From contig JAFRJV010000058.1 in NCBI GenBank assembly GCA_017432075.1, positions 1-54,921 of the forward strand: a stretch of DNA of 54,921 bases, read 5' to 3'. This DNA comes from Mogibacterium sp. (GTDB lineage Bacteria > Bacillota > Clostridia > Peptostreptococcales > Anaerovoracaceae). The notes below the pieces were generated by a model. The model was not told the DNA's origin. It saw only the letters and a program-made list of their open reading frames with translations, and ran no database searches. How positions within the stretch are numbered: position 1 is the first letter of the stretch; every line of letters starts with the position of its first letter. Shown one piece after another: positions 9,781 to 18,016 of the stretch. The position numbers were made by a program, and so were the translations under genes.

Positions 9781-11556
9781 ATGAAAAAAAGAAAAGCGGG
9801 CATTCTGCTGCTGGCACTTGTTATGGTGCTTTCAATGGCAGCAAATGCGTTTGCGGTATCCGGAGCTGCCGACAGCGACAGCACGGACTATAACACTGAC
9901 AGAACAGGAAACAGTACTGAGATCAGACAGGACAATTCATCAGCTACAGGTACTATCAGGCTCGGAAAGATCCTGACGGTAAATCAAAAGGGGAAATTCC
10001 CGAATATCGAGGATTTTGTATATATGATCACACCGGTTGCCGCATGGGACAACGCCAACCAAAGCACTTCCAAAAGCGGAGAGATGATCCCGGCGTCAGA
10101 AATACCTATGCCTGAAACATCTGCAGCAAGTCATCATAATGTAAATGTCATAAGGCCGCAAACTAAGGCAGCAGCGCCATGGTCTGCGCTGGCAGCCATC
10201 GGAAATTTCAGGAATGCGTCAGAAGACAACACATCCGGTATTTACGGTGACAGCAACCATACATATGTGAACTCTGATTCGGAGAGCAATACAGAAAAGA
10301 TCGATGAGGGTATGCGAAGAACGAGGGTGACCGATGTGTCATTCAACTTCACAAAAGCAGGGTATTACATGTACAAGGTCGAGGAGGTTGGCTCAAGCCC
10401 GAATGGCAGCATCAGAGACCTTGGCGCACTGAGAAAAGATGTCGCAGGAGTGGACTACGACGACAATACATACTATGTAGTGTTCTATGTATGTAATAAA
10501 GAAGATGCGGGCGATACGATCGACGGTGTCTATGTGCACACGATAACATCATGGACAAACAGTACCGGTACAGACTACAGGCCTGACAACAGCATGAGAA
10601 CATCCGATGAGCTCGCGGATACACAGAAATGGCTCAATGACCTTATGCAGAGTCAGGATGTCGACAGCAAATACAGTACTGATTACGGTGATGGAGGGCA
10701 TGATGCAGAGCTCAATACCGGAAGAGTAGACAACAGCAGCAGCGGTGAATCGACTGTAACACACGATAACCTGGGCAAGGTAGGCATATCCACACCGGAG
10801 AATCCGAACTTTCTTGAAGCGTACAGAATGTGGAACGGGCAGATCACACATGATGTTGTCCTGAAGAAAAATGTAACGGGCAACCTTGGAGACCTGACTA
10901 AGGAATTTGTGTTTGAGGTCACGCTCACAGGACTTGAGGCTAATCAGACTTATACGACTGATGTGCCGGCTGTATCGACAGAGGACGTCACATCAGCAAA
11001 TGTAAAAATGTATGAAATGACCCCGGCAGCATCTCTTGCTGCAGATGGAAAGAGCTTCATCACAGACAGTACAGGCGCAGTCTCGTTCAAAGTGAACCTT
11101 AAAGATGACGACATCCTGGTTCTCAACTCCCTGCCAAGATCTGCATCGTATCAGGTAAAGGAGCAGGCATCAGATCATGTTGCGCAGTACAATATCGTAT
11201 CTTCAAATGCAGGTGGCGGAAATGATGATATTCCTGCTACAAGATTTGGGATCGCAAGCAGGGGACCGGTATTCACGGAAAAAGACCATACACCGGGAGG
11301 CACAGATGCGATCCACCTGGGCAAGGCAAATACGGATGCGAATGCTGAACTGTCAACAGAGACTGAGTTTGTAGACAGATATGATGAGACTGTGACCATC
11401 ACTTTCAAAAACAACAGGGATCTTGCGACGCTTACGGGCATCACGGGCCTGGACTATATGGTATACGCAGCTGCGTTCGCAGTACTCCTGGCAGCCGTAC
11501 TGATGATTGTCAGAAGACGGAGAGAATACGCTGAGGAGGATGAACTTACCGCATAG
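9781..11556 (+). CDS. Pilin backbone-type surface protein
   Basis: The product has about 591 residues with a clear signal peptide (MKKRK, then a hydrophobic core ending ANAFA). An N-terminal pilin domain beginning at TIRLGKIL resembles the FctA/Spy0128 isopeptide-forming type, including a GYYMYKVEE strand. The C-terminal domain (KKNVTGNLGDLTKEF onward) is homologous to the end of the previous gene. The C-terminus has a degenerate sorting region DLATLTGI, a helix and the positive tail RRRRE. AGGAGG lies 7 bp before the ATG at 9781; longer in-frame starts inside the upstream gene lack this. It is probably the polymerised shaft subunit. Confidence 0.8.
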   Translation: MKKRKAGILLLALVMVLSMAANAFAVSGAADSDSTDYNTDRTGNSTEIRQDNSSATGTIRLGKILTVNQKGKFPNIEDFVYMITPVAAWDNANQSTSKSGEMIPASEIPMPETSAASHHNVNVIRPQTKAAAPWSALAAIGNFRNASEDNTSGIYGDSNHTYVNSDSESNTEKIDEGMRRTRVTDVSFNFTKAGYYMYKVEEVGSSPNGSIRDLGALRKDVAGVDYDDNTYYVVFYVCNKEDAGDTIDGVYVHTITSWTNSTGTDYRPDNSMRTSDELADTQKWLNDLMQSQDVDSKYSTDYGDGGHDAELNTGRVDNSSSGESTVTHDNLGKVGISTPENPNFLEAYRMWNGQITHDVVLKKNVTGNLGDLTKEFVFEVTLTGLEANQTYTTDVPAVSTEDVTSANVKMYEMTPAASLAADGKSFITDSTGAVSFKVNLKDDDILVLNSLPRSASYQVKEQASDHVAQYNIVSSNAGGGNDDIPATRFGIASRGPVFTEKDHTPGGTDAIHLGKANTDANAELSTETEFVDRYDETVTITFKNNRDLATLTGITGLDYMVYAAAFAVLLAAVLMIVRRRREYAEEDELTA

Positions 11557-12280
11557 CGATATGAGCGAGAAGGAAGCACTATACGGAAAACTGAATATAC
11601 AGTTCCGCAGGTGGAGAAAGATAAACATATGGATCGACAGGATCCTTCTGTCGATCCTGCTTTTCCTGACAGCCTTTGTCGGATCGGGCCTGATCGACGG
11701 ATTCTTATTCCTTGAAGAGGGTATAGCAGGGGTCAGGTATCATAGTTTCGCTCAGCTCATGGAGATAAACCCGGACACGGTCGCGTGGCTTACCATGGAC
11801 GGTACACATATTGACCACCCGGTAGTGCGCAGCAGTGACAACTTTGACTATCTTGATAGAAGTTTCGAAGGGAAATTCTATGCCGGCGGAACTCTGTTCA
11901 TGGACAAGGGCAATCAGAGCTTTGAGGATCCATACTGTATCATTCACGGGCATCACATGGCCGGAGGAGCCATGTTCGGTGATCTGGGAAGGTATACCGA
12001 CCCGGGATTCTTCGCCAAAAATCAGAGCGGTACGCTTCTGACTCCTGCATATGACTACGACCTGCGGGTATTTGCTGCAGGCATATTCAATGCCTATGAC
12101 AGCATGATATATGGACCCGGTGAAAATGCACCTATGGAACATATACTTGAAAATGCAGTGAACCGCAGAAACATTGAATCCCCGGCGCAAGTCCTGGCAT
12201 TGTCTACCTGTCTTGACGACATGACTGACAACAGGGTGGTGGTGTTCTGTGAGCTGCTCAACAGGAGGCTGCATAGATAG
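11540..12280 (+). CDS. Class B sortase
   Basis: The product has about 246 residues with an N-terminal membrane helix and the sortase fold: the catalytic His in the IIHGHHM block, the Cys in LSTC and the Arg in NRVVVFCEL. The TLSTC...R spacing and overall length fit class B sortases, including those dedicated to pili. The start is unsettled. The ATG at 11540 touches an AGGAGG with no spacer and overlaps the pilin stop by 17 bp, while the ATG at 11561 has no good site. It probably cross-links or anchors the neighbouring pilins. Confidence 0.88.
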   Translation: MNLPHSDMSEKEALYGKLNIQFRRWRKINIWIDRILLSILLFLTAFVGSGLIDGFLFLEEGIAGVRYHSFAQLMEINPDTVAWLTMDGTHIDHPVVRSSDNFDYLDRSFEGKFYAGGTLFMDKGNQSFEDPYCIIHGHHMAGGAMFGDLGRYTDPGFFAKNQSGTLLTPAYDYDLRVFAAGIFNAYDSMIYGPGENAPMEHILENAVNRRNIESPAQVLALSTCLDDMTDNRVVVFCELLNRRLHR

Positions 12281-12284
12281 CAAC

Positions 12285-12818
12285 ATGGATAAAACATATT
12301 CAAATATAGAAAGGAAAAAGAGACTCATAAAGCAGCTCAGGCACGATGCGGTCATAAAAGTCGCCGGATCTGCGGCGGTTTTATTCATCACATTCAATTT
12401 TGTTTTCGGAATAACGCTTGCTCCTACAAATGACATGTTCCCTGCGATACACGAAGGAGATCTCATTGTCTATTACCGTCCGGGGAGGATCATTAACACT
12501 GATGTCGTGATATACGAAGCCCCGGGAGGCAGTTTGCAGATCGGACGCGTGGAGGGCACTCAGGCTGAGGCTGTAGGAAAGACAGACGGCGGGCTGCTCA
12601 CCATCAATGGGAATATACAGCCTGTACAGAAGAGAAGCGGGCTTTATGACGAGACTTACGCCGGAGAGAAAGACATCAGCGGTGAGATCGGAATCGGAGA
12701 GTTTCTTATACTCGGTGACAGCCGGGAAACGGCAACGGATTCGAGAACCTTTGGCCTGATCCGGCGCAAGGCGATAAAGGGCAAAGCGTTCACAATAGTA
12801 AGGAGAAGACCTTTATGA
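12285..12818 (+). CDS. SipA-like inactive signal peptidase I homologue
   Basis: The 177-residue protein has one N-terminal membrane helix and signal peptidase I boxes: NDMFPAIHEGDL (box B position), QIGRVEG (box D position) and GDSRETATDSRTFG (box E). At the catalytic Ser position it has Asp50 and at the catalytic Lys position Gly87, so it should not cleave peptides. Streptococcus pyogenes SipA, a pilus assembly factor, shows the same Asp/Gly replacement. This gene also sits between a sortase and a small pilin, so a chaperone-like pilus assembly role is likely. ATG 12285 is chosen because an AGGAGG lies upstream, although 16 bp away. Confidence 0.82.
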   Translation: MDKTYSNIERKKRLIKQLRHDAVIKVAGSAAVLFITFNFVFGITLAPTNDMFPAIHEGDLIVYYRPGRIINTDVVIYEAPGGSLQIGRVEGTQAEAVGKTDGGLLTINGNIQPVQKRSGLYDETYAGEKDISGEIGIGEFLILGDSRETATDSRTFGLIRRKAIKGKAFTIVRRRPL

Positions 12819-13420
12819 AGGATCATATATATAAAACAAGGGCGATTGCAGCAGCGCTTCTGGCGGCACTGATGATTTTCACTTCATACATACCGGCTAA
12901 AGTCTTTGCAAGCTCAAACATACCTGTGATCGTAGATATCCCTGTTACTTATATCGTAAACGGCAATGCGGAGATCGCAGGCGGTGATACGGTCACTCTG
13001 ACGGCAGATGATCCGTCATCACCCATGCCGGGTGGCACAGAGGGAGGCAAAAAGACGATCAATATAAGAAATGAGGGTACCTACAGCTTCGGTGACATCC
13101 GTTTTGATAAACCGGGTGTGCACTGGTATACGGTAACCCGGAACCTGACAAAGAGAAAAGGCGTGACCAAGGATGGGACGGTATACAAGGCAAAGGTGAT
13201 TGCTCTGAATGACGGCCATGGATATGTGCTCGCGTATAAAGAAGGAAGCGATGAGAAGAGTGAACTCGTGTATGAAGATAAAGTGGCTCCTGCAACAGGT
13301 GATGTCAGCAAGGTGCTGGGCTACTTAGTCATACTGATTGCCTCTGCGGTATCTCTTACGGCGCTTGCTGTATTCAGGGTATTCAATAAAAGAAGGAAGG
13401 TGCAGAATGGTTACGAATAG
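12815..13420 (+). CDS. Small FctA-like pilin with APATG sorting signal
   Basis: The product has 201 residues. It has a signal peptide, a single domain beginning IPVTYIVNGNAEIAGGD that resembles streptococcal pilin isopeptide-linkage domains (with PGVHWYTVTR near its end), then an LPXTG-like APATGD, a membrane helix and the tail KRRK. It is the only protein in the operon with a clear sortase motif. It overlaps the SipA-like gene by 4 bp (ATGA), and AAGGAGA precedes the start, so the two are coupled. It could be a basal or anchoring subunit, or a minor pilin. Confidence 0.82.
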   Translation: MKDHIYKTRAIAAALLAALMIFTSYIPAKVFASSNIPVIVDIPVTYIVNGNAEIAGGDTVTLTADDPSSPMPGGTEGGKKTINIRNEGTYSFGDIRFDKPGVHWYTVTRNLTKRKGVTKDGTVYKAKVIALNDGHGYVLAYKEGSDEKSELVYEDKVAPATGDVSKVLGYLVILIASAVSLTALAVFRVFNKRRKVQNGYE

Positions 13421-14351
13421 AAAAAGAGCTGTATGCATCATTGCTGTGTTGATGATATTGCTCCTTGGGATCCCGTCCTTTGCATCAAGCGGGATCGAAG
13501 ATGCTGAGAAGCAGGATCCCGAAACAATTGAAACAACGCAGCAGGAGGTGCAGGAAGAACTGAAAGCGGAAAATGAGTCTGAGACTGAGGATCCGCAAAG
13601 CATAGAGGATGACAGTCAAGCAGAGAAGACAACAGAGCCGGCAGACGTGGAAGCAAAAGAAGATACAGAACCTGAGTATGAGGATCCGGCACCTGTGGAA
13701 CAAACTCCGAAAATGAAAGCGGCGCCTTTGCTCAAAGCAGCATCGGGACTTCCTGCAAACAATACGAAGGTCAGTTATACTTCCGCAGGATCGCATCCGG
13801 TGAAGTTCACCGTACAGACCGGAGGAAATACTTTTAAAGGAACCTGTGCGACTCTGGGAGTAGACAATGCAAAGAGCGGAAAGGCGACTGTCAAGGTAAT
13901 AAGCAATAATTCCAAGATAGCAAAGCTCGTATACTATTACGGATATCAGAAAGGCTGGTGGCAAGGCGCAAACTCGACGAAAAAGGCCACGACTGTGATA
14001 GGGTTCACTGACAAAAATTGTACCGAGAACGCCAAGCAGTGTATCGAAGCACTGATACAGGTCGATAACATGGGCTGGAAAGCCTTCTGGGCGGCAAGAA
14101 AGGTCGGAAATTACAGGATGTACTCTACTGACGAGTTTATGAAGCAAATCAATAAACTGTACGTGCATACGGATGTGTCAAAAATAACGATCCCTGACAA
14201 TGTCGTTTTCGAGATGTTTCACGGAGAGACTTCATCTTCAAAGGTGCAGGACTTCTATGTGTGGAGGTACAGCGAGATCCCGCCTGTTACTGTTACCAAT
14301 GGTTTTGTCGCTGTGGAGAAAGTCTCGGGTGATGTGTCCATAACGGAATAA
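13407..14351 (+). CDS. Secreted thioester-domain-like adhesin head
   Basis: The product has 314 residues. It has a signal peptide (core CIIAVLMILLLG), a Glu/Asp/Thr-rich linker (about residues 30-105) and a C-terminal domain (about 110-300) whose layout resembles thioester-forming adhesin domains: FKGTC, KLVYYYGYQ, a Trp-rich segment and a final strand. The usual TQ-AIW motif is not intact, so thioester formation is uncertain. There is no sortase motif or membrane helix; the protein stops right after VEKVSGDVSITE, where related adhesins continue into a SpaA repeat. It starts at ATG 13407 (AGGAAGG 7 bp upstream) and overlaps the preceding gene by 14 bp. Confidence 0.65.
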   Translation: MVTNRKRAVCIIAVLMILLLGIPSFASSGIEDAEKQDPETIETTQQEVQEELKAENESETEDPQSIEDDSQAEKTTEPADVEAKEDTEPEYEDPAPVEQTPKMKAAPLLKAASGLPANNTKVSYTSAGSHPVKFTVQTGGNTFKGTCATLGVDNAKSGKATVKVISNNSKIAKLVYYYGYQKGWWQGANSTKKATTVIGFTDKNCTENAKQCIEALIQVDNMGWKAFWAARKVGNYRMYSTDEFMKQINKLYVHTDVSKITIPDNVVFEMFHGETSSSKVQDFYVWRYSEIPPVTVTNGFVAVEKVSGDVSITE

Positions 14352-14354
14352 TAT

Positions 14355-14384
14355 CTGTCAAAGAAAATGTTTGACAGAAGGTTT
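14355..14384 (+). terminator. Possible weak terminator after the pilus operon
   Basis: CTGTCAAA (14355-14362) pairs with TTTGACAG (14370-14377), followed by AAGGTTTT. The right arm contains the -35 element of the next promoter, so terminator and promoter overlap. The T-run is short and interrupted. Confidence 0.5.
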
Positions 14385-14399
14385 TGAACATGCTATTAT
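14371..14399 (+). promoter_or_regulatory. Sigma-A promoter of the ylxM-ffh operon
   Basis: A perfect TTGACA (14371-14376), a 17-bp spacer and TATTAT (14394-14399) form a strong housekeeping promoter. Confidence 0.85.
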
Positions 14400-14402
14400 A
14401 TG

Positions 14403-14443
14403 GCGGTGTGACCGGCAGGACCGGTCATGCCGCTGATATTTTT
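14403..14443 (+). promoter_or_regulatory. Hairpin at the 5' end of the ylxM-ffh transcript
   Basis: GCGGTGTGACCGG (14403-14415) pairs over 13 positions (two of them G-U) with CCGGTCATGCCGC (14421-14433) around the loop CAGGA. TGATATTTTT follows. The predicted transcription start is about 14406, so the hairpin forms the very 5' end of the mRNA. It could stabilise the message or act as an attenuator. Confidence 0.55.
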
Positions 14444-14456
14444 GCGGAGAAGGGCG

Positions 14457-14801
14457 ATGAAAGACGACATCGAAAGAGTTGAATACGCAAGCATGCTATA
14501 TGACTTTTACGGCAGCCTGCTGAGCGAGAGCCAGAATGAAATAATGGCGCTCTATCATGAAGACAACCTGTCTCTTTCGGAGATCGCCGAAGAACTCGGA
14601 CAGACACGCCAGGCCGTCCACTACACATTGAGGAAGGCCGAAAAGGCTCTCAAGTCATATGAGGAAAAGCTCGGGCTGGTTGCCTCATACAAAGAGAACC
14701 GTAAGCGTGCACAGAAAGCATACAAGATAATTGAATCTGCAGGTATGGCAGAGTCATATGCAGATGGACTGAAGCAAATAATAGAGCAAATAACAGAGTA
14801 G
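14457..14801 (+). CDS. ylxM: YlxM/p13-like SRP-associated DNA-binding protein
   Basis: The 114-residue helix-turn-helix protein carries LSLSEIAEELGQTRQAVHY, the sigma-70 region-4-like motif of the YlxM family. The family is encoded upstream of ffh and is linked to the signal recognition particle. The start at 14457 follows GGAGAAGGG; the longer in-frame start at 14427 falls inside the leader hairpin. It lies 4 bp upstream of ffh. Confidence 0.92.
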   Translation: MKDDIERVEYASMLYDFYGSLLSESQNEIMALYHEDNLSLSEIAEELGQTRQAVHYTLRKAEKALKSYEEKLGLVASYKENRKRAQKAYKIIESAGMAESYADGLKQIIEQITE

Positions 14802-14805
14802 AAAC

Positions 14806-16149
14806 ATGGCATTTGAAGGATTATCCGAAAAACTACAAGGTGCATTCAAGGACCTGAGAGGCCAGGGAGTGGTCTCCGAGAAGGACTTCAACGACGCTAT
14901 GCGTGTCGTCAAGATGGCTCTTCTCGAGGCAGACGTAAACTTCAAGGTCGTCAAGGGATTTGTTGAAACAATAAAAGAGAAGGCGCTCGGAGCCGGAGTT
15001 CTGAAGAGCCTGACTCCTGACCAGATGGTAATCAAGATCGTCAAGGATGAACTGGTCGACATGATGGGAGGTACAGCAAGCAAGCTGACATTCTCACCGA
15101 GCGGTTTCACGATCATTATGCTGGTAGGTCTTCAGGGTACAGGTAAGACTACTACCGCGGGTAAGCTCGCAGCATGGCTCAAGCAGACAGGCAAACATCC
15201 GATGCTGGCTGCCTGCGACATCTACAGGCCTGCAGCTATCGATCAGCTGGAGATAGTAGGTAAGGCGGTCAATACCCCGGTCTACGTCAACAGGGAGAGC
15301 CGTGATGCTGAACAGATCGCTTCTGAAGCTGTCAAAGAGGCTCAGAGACGCGGCTGCAACGTACTGATCATCGATACGGCCGGACGTCTTCAGATAGACG
15401 AGCAGCTCATGGACGAGCTTAAGATACTGAAGTGGTCCATCAGACCTCACGAGATACTTCTAGTAGTCGACGCTCTTACAGGTCAGGATGCTGTCAATAT
15501 CGCCGACGGTTTCAACCAGGCGCTCGGAGTTGATGGGATCATCATGACTAAGATGGACGGTGACTCAAGAGGCGGTGCTGCGCTCTCGGTAAAGGCTGTC
15601 ACCGGCAAACCGATCAAGTTCATGGGAACGGGAGAAAAGTACAATGCTCTTGAGCCGTTCTATCCTGACAGGATCGCGTCCAGAATACTCGGCATGGGCG
15701 ACGTTATGTCACTCATCGAGCAGGCAGAGAACGCCTTTGATGAAGAAGAGTCGCGCAAGCTCGAGGAGAAGATACGCCGCAATAAGTTTGACCTTGAGGA
15801 CTTCCTCGGTCAGATGAGGCAGATCAACAAGCTCGGCGGTCTTTCAAAGCTTATCGATATGATCCCGGGTATCTCTGCTGCACAGAAGAAGGACATCAAC
15901 TTTGAGCAGAGCAAGGCCGAGCTCAAAAAGTGGGAGGCTATTATCCTCTCGATGACACCTTTCGAAAGGGCAAAGCCAAATGTGCTCAACGCGTCGCGCA
16001 GAAAGCGTATAGCAGCGGGATCGGGCCATACGGTTCAGGACGTAAATCAGCTTATCAAGAAATATGAAGAGATGAAGAAGCTGACAAAGGTAATCGCTAA
16101 TCCGGATTCGAAAAAGGCGCGCAGCATGATGCGCAACCTCGGATTCTAA
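14806..16149 (+). CDS. ffh: Signal recognition particle GTPase Ffh (SRP54)
   Basis: The 447-residue protein has the N and G domains ([39 protein letters not shown]) and a C-terminal M domain (about 295-440) that binds SRP RNA and signal sequences. It targets nascent membrane proteins to FtsY and the SecYEG translocon. Length and motifs are typical. It is translated right after ylxM. Confidence 0.97.
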   Translation: MAFEGLSEKLQGAFKDLRGQGVVSEKDFNDAMRVVKMALLEADVNFKVVKGFVETIKEKALGAGVLKSLTPDQMVIKIVKDELVDMMGGTASKLTFSPSGFTIIMLVGLQGTGKTTTAGKLAAWLKQTGKHPMLAACDIYRPAAIDQLEIVGKAVNTPVYVNRESRDAEQIASEAVKEAQRRGCNVLIIDTAGRLQIDEQLMDELKILKWSIRPHEILLVVDALTGQDAVNIADGFNQALGVDGIIMTKMDGDSRGGAALSVKAVTGKPIKFMGTGEKYNALEPFYPDRIASRILGMGDVMSLIEQAENAFDEEESRKLEEKIRRNKFDLEDFLGQMRQINKLGGLSKLIDMIPGISAAQKKDINFEQSKAELKKWEAIILSMTPFERAKPNVLNASRRKRIAAGSGHTVQDVNQLIKKYEEMKKLTKVIANPDSKKARSMMRNLGF

Positions 16150-16189
16150 AAGATATAAAACTAATTTATTAATAAATGGAGGAACAAAA

Positions 16190-16432
16190 ATGGTAAAGAT
16201 CAGACTTAAGAGAATGGGAGCTCACAAGAAGCCTTTCTACAGAGTAGTTGTTGCTGACTCAAGAACACCGAGAAACGGAAAGTTCATCGAGGAGATCGGT
16301 ACATATGATCCGCTGAAGAACCCAAGTGAGATCATCATCGACAACGAGGCTGCAAAGAGATGGCTTGCTAACGGAGCTCAGCCTACTGATACAGTAAGAG
16401 CACTTCTCAAGAAGTCCGGCGCTATCGAATAA
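16190..16432 (+). CDS. rpsP: 30S ribosomal protein S16
   Basis: The 80-residue protein starts with the family signature [20 protein letters not shown], followed by [15 protein letters not shown]. It is a 30S assembly protein. GGAGGA lies 7 bp before the ATG. Its place between ffh and khpA-rimM-trmD is conserved in Firmicutes. Confidence 0.98.
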   Translation: MVKIRLKRMGAHKKPFYRVVVADSRTPRNGKFIEEIGTYDPLKNPSEIIIDNEAAKRWLANGAQPTDTVRALLKKSGAIE

Positions 16433-16443
16433 GGAGGCGCGGC

Positions 16444-16680
16444 ATGGGAAGTCTGGTAGAAGTAATCGCGAAAGCGCTGGTCACTAAGCCGGACGAGGTC
16501 CTTGTCACCGAAGAGACTGACGGAAGAGACATAATTGTCAAGCTCAAGGTAGCTGATGAAGATATCGGCAAGATCATCGGAAAGTCTGGAAGGATAGCTA
16601 AGGCGATCAGGACCGTGGTAAAGGCTGCGGCCATCAAGCAGAATCTCAGAGTGTCGGTAGAGATAGTTGAAGAAGACTGA
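16444..16680 (+). CDS. khpA: KH-domain RNA-binding protein KhpA
   Basis: The product has 78 residues and a single KH domain with the GxxG loop in IGKIIGKSGR. KhpA works with KhpB/Jag as an RNA chaperone and has been linked to cell division and elongation control in Firmicutes. AAGGAGG precedes the ATG. It overlaps rimM by 14 bp. Confidence 0.93.
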   Translation: MGSLVEVIAKALVTKPDEVLVTEETDGRDIIVKLKVADEDIGKIIGKSGRIAKAIRTVVKAAAIKQNLRVSVEIVEED

Positions 16681-17197
16681 TAAAACAAATGAGACGGTCT
16701 TAATAGGCAAAGTCGGAAGCCCTGTGGGGATCAAAGGCGAAGTCAGGATCACACTCTATGCGCAGGATTCGACCAATCTGAAGGAGGGCAAAGTCCTCCT
16801 TCTTGAGCGTGCGGGAAAAACGACTGAGGCCGCAATCAGGAGGATCAGATACCAGAAGGACAGACCGGTCGTGAAGCTTGAGGGTGTTGAAGACCGCAAT
16901 ACTGCCGAGGAGATCAGAGGCATGGAGGTCAGCATTTACGCCTCCGACCTGGAGGAACTGCCTGAAGGCGAACACTATGTGCGCGATCTGATCGGATGCA
17001 GGGTCATCGATACAACGGATGATAGGGAAGTCGGTATCCTCAAAGACGTAATACAGAACACCGCACAGAGCATCCTCGAAGTCGAGACAGCTGAGGGCAG
17101 GAGCGTTCTTATCCCTGCAGTTGATGCCTTCATGAGAGGCATCGATGAAGAGGCCGGTGAGATCAGAGTCGAGCTCATACCCGGTTTTTTGGACTGA
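16667..17197 (+). CDS. rimM: Ribosome maturation factor RimM
   Basis: The 176-residue protein begins with the conserved VLIGKVGSPVGIKGEVRI and ends with the PRC-barrel block VLIPAVDAFMRGID. It assists 16S rRNA processing and 30S head maturation through S19. The start is a TTG inside the end of khpA; no ATG or GTG gives a complete N-terminus. Confidence 0.94.
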   Translation: MKKTDKTNETVLIGKVGSPVGIKGEVRITLYAQDSTNLKEGKVLLLERAGKTTEAAIRRIRYQKDRPVVKLEGVEDRNTAEEIRGMEVSIYASDLEELPEGEHYVRDLIGCRVIDTTDDREVGILKDVIQNTAQSILEVETAEGRSVLIPAVDAFMRGIDEEAGEIRVELIPGFLD

Positions 17198-17198
17198 T

Positions 17199-17924
17199 AT
17201 GAAAATAAACATTCTTACGATCTTTCCCGACATGTTTGCGCCGCTTCGCATGAGCATGCTCGGAAGGGCGATAGACAACGGAATAATCGAGCTGAACGTC
17301 ACGGATATCAGGGACTATACGACTGACAGGCATAACCGTGTCGACGACACGCCTTACGGAGGCGGTGCCGGCATGGTGATGCAGGTTCAGCCTATACTTG
17401 ATGCGTTTGAAGCGAGCGGCTTCGGCGGTGATGTCATCTACATGTCGCCTCGAGGCGACATGCTTTCGGGTGACATGGCCAAAGAACTGTCGGAAAAGGA
17501 TGAAATCACGATCCTTTGCGGGCACTATGAAGGCGTGGATCAGCGCGCTCTCGACAGGCTCGGTGCGCGTGAGATCTCGATCGGAGATTATGTGCTGACA
17601 GGAGGAGAGCTGCCTGCCATGGTGCTGATCGATACGATGGCGAGGTTCATCGACGGCGTTCTTGCCGGAGATGAGTCAGTCAGCGATGAGTCTATATATT
17701 CCGGCCTGCTGGAATATCCTCAGTATTCAAAGCCGCGCGAGTATGACGGCGATGAGGTACCTGAGATACTGCTGTCGGGAAATCACGGCGAGATAGATCT
17801 CTGGCGCTGGGAACAGTCCCTTTCACTGACCAGAGAAAGACGGCCTGATCTCTTTGAGGCGTATGTGAAAAGCGAACCTGCACTCACAAAAAAACAGAAG
17901 GCGATTCTTGCAAAATACATGTGA
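17199..17924 (+). CDS. trmD: tRNA (guanine-N1)-methyltransferase TrmD
   Basis: The 241-residue SPOUT methyltransferase starts MKINILTIFPDMF and carries DDTPYGGGAGMVMQ, LCGHYEGVDQRA and the knot region EISIGDYVLTGGELPA. It makes m1G37 in tRNA. The ATG at 17199 overlaps nothing and lies 1 bp after the rimM stop. The usual next gene, rplS, is absent; a terminator follows instead. Confidence 0.97.
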   Translation: MKINILTIFPDMFAPLRMSMLGRAIDNGIIELNVTDIRDYTTDRHNRVDDTPYGGGAGMVMQVQPILDAFEASGFGGDVIYMSPRGDMLSGDMAKELSEKDEITILCGHYEGVDQRALDRLGAREISIGDYVLTGGELPAMVLIDTMARFIDGVLAGDESVSDESIYSGLLEYPQYSKPREYDGDEVPEILLSGNHGEIDLWRWEQSLSLTRERRPDLFEAYVKSEPALTKKQKAILAKYM

Positions 17925-17953
17925 TGCAAATTGCCACAAAATGTTGTTATTAG

Positions 17954-17995
17954 AAGACTTGCGAGTAAATATATGTTGTACCGCAAGTCTTTTTT
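17954..17995 (+). terminator. Intrinsic terminator after trmD
   Basis: AAGACTTGCG (17954-17963) pairs perfectly with CGCAAGTCTT (17982-17991), followed by TTTTG. The 18-base loop is long. The right arm overlaps the next promoter. Confidence 0.8.
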
Positions 17996-18005
17996 GTTGT
18001 ATAAT
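17976..18005 (+). promoter_or_regulatory. Promoter with almost no leader
   Basis: TTGTAC (17976-17981), an 18-bp spacer and a perfect TATAAT (18000-18005). The ATG of the next gene is at 18017, only 11 bp after the -10 element, so the mRNA leader is expected to be about 5 nt, with no Shine-Dalgarno sequence. Confidence 0.65.
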
Positions 18006-18016
18006 CTTTCTGAACT

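Noticed and set aside
11507-11539. TTG start for the sortase at 11507
   Set aside because: It would overlap the pilin gene by 50 bp and lacks a ribosome binding site; later ATG codons fit better.
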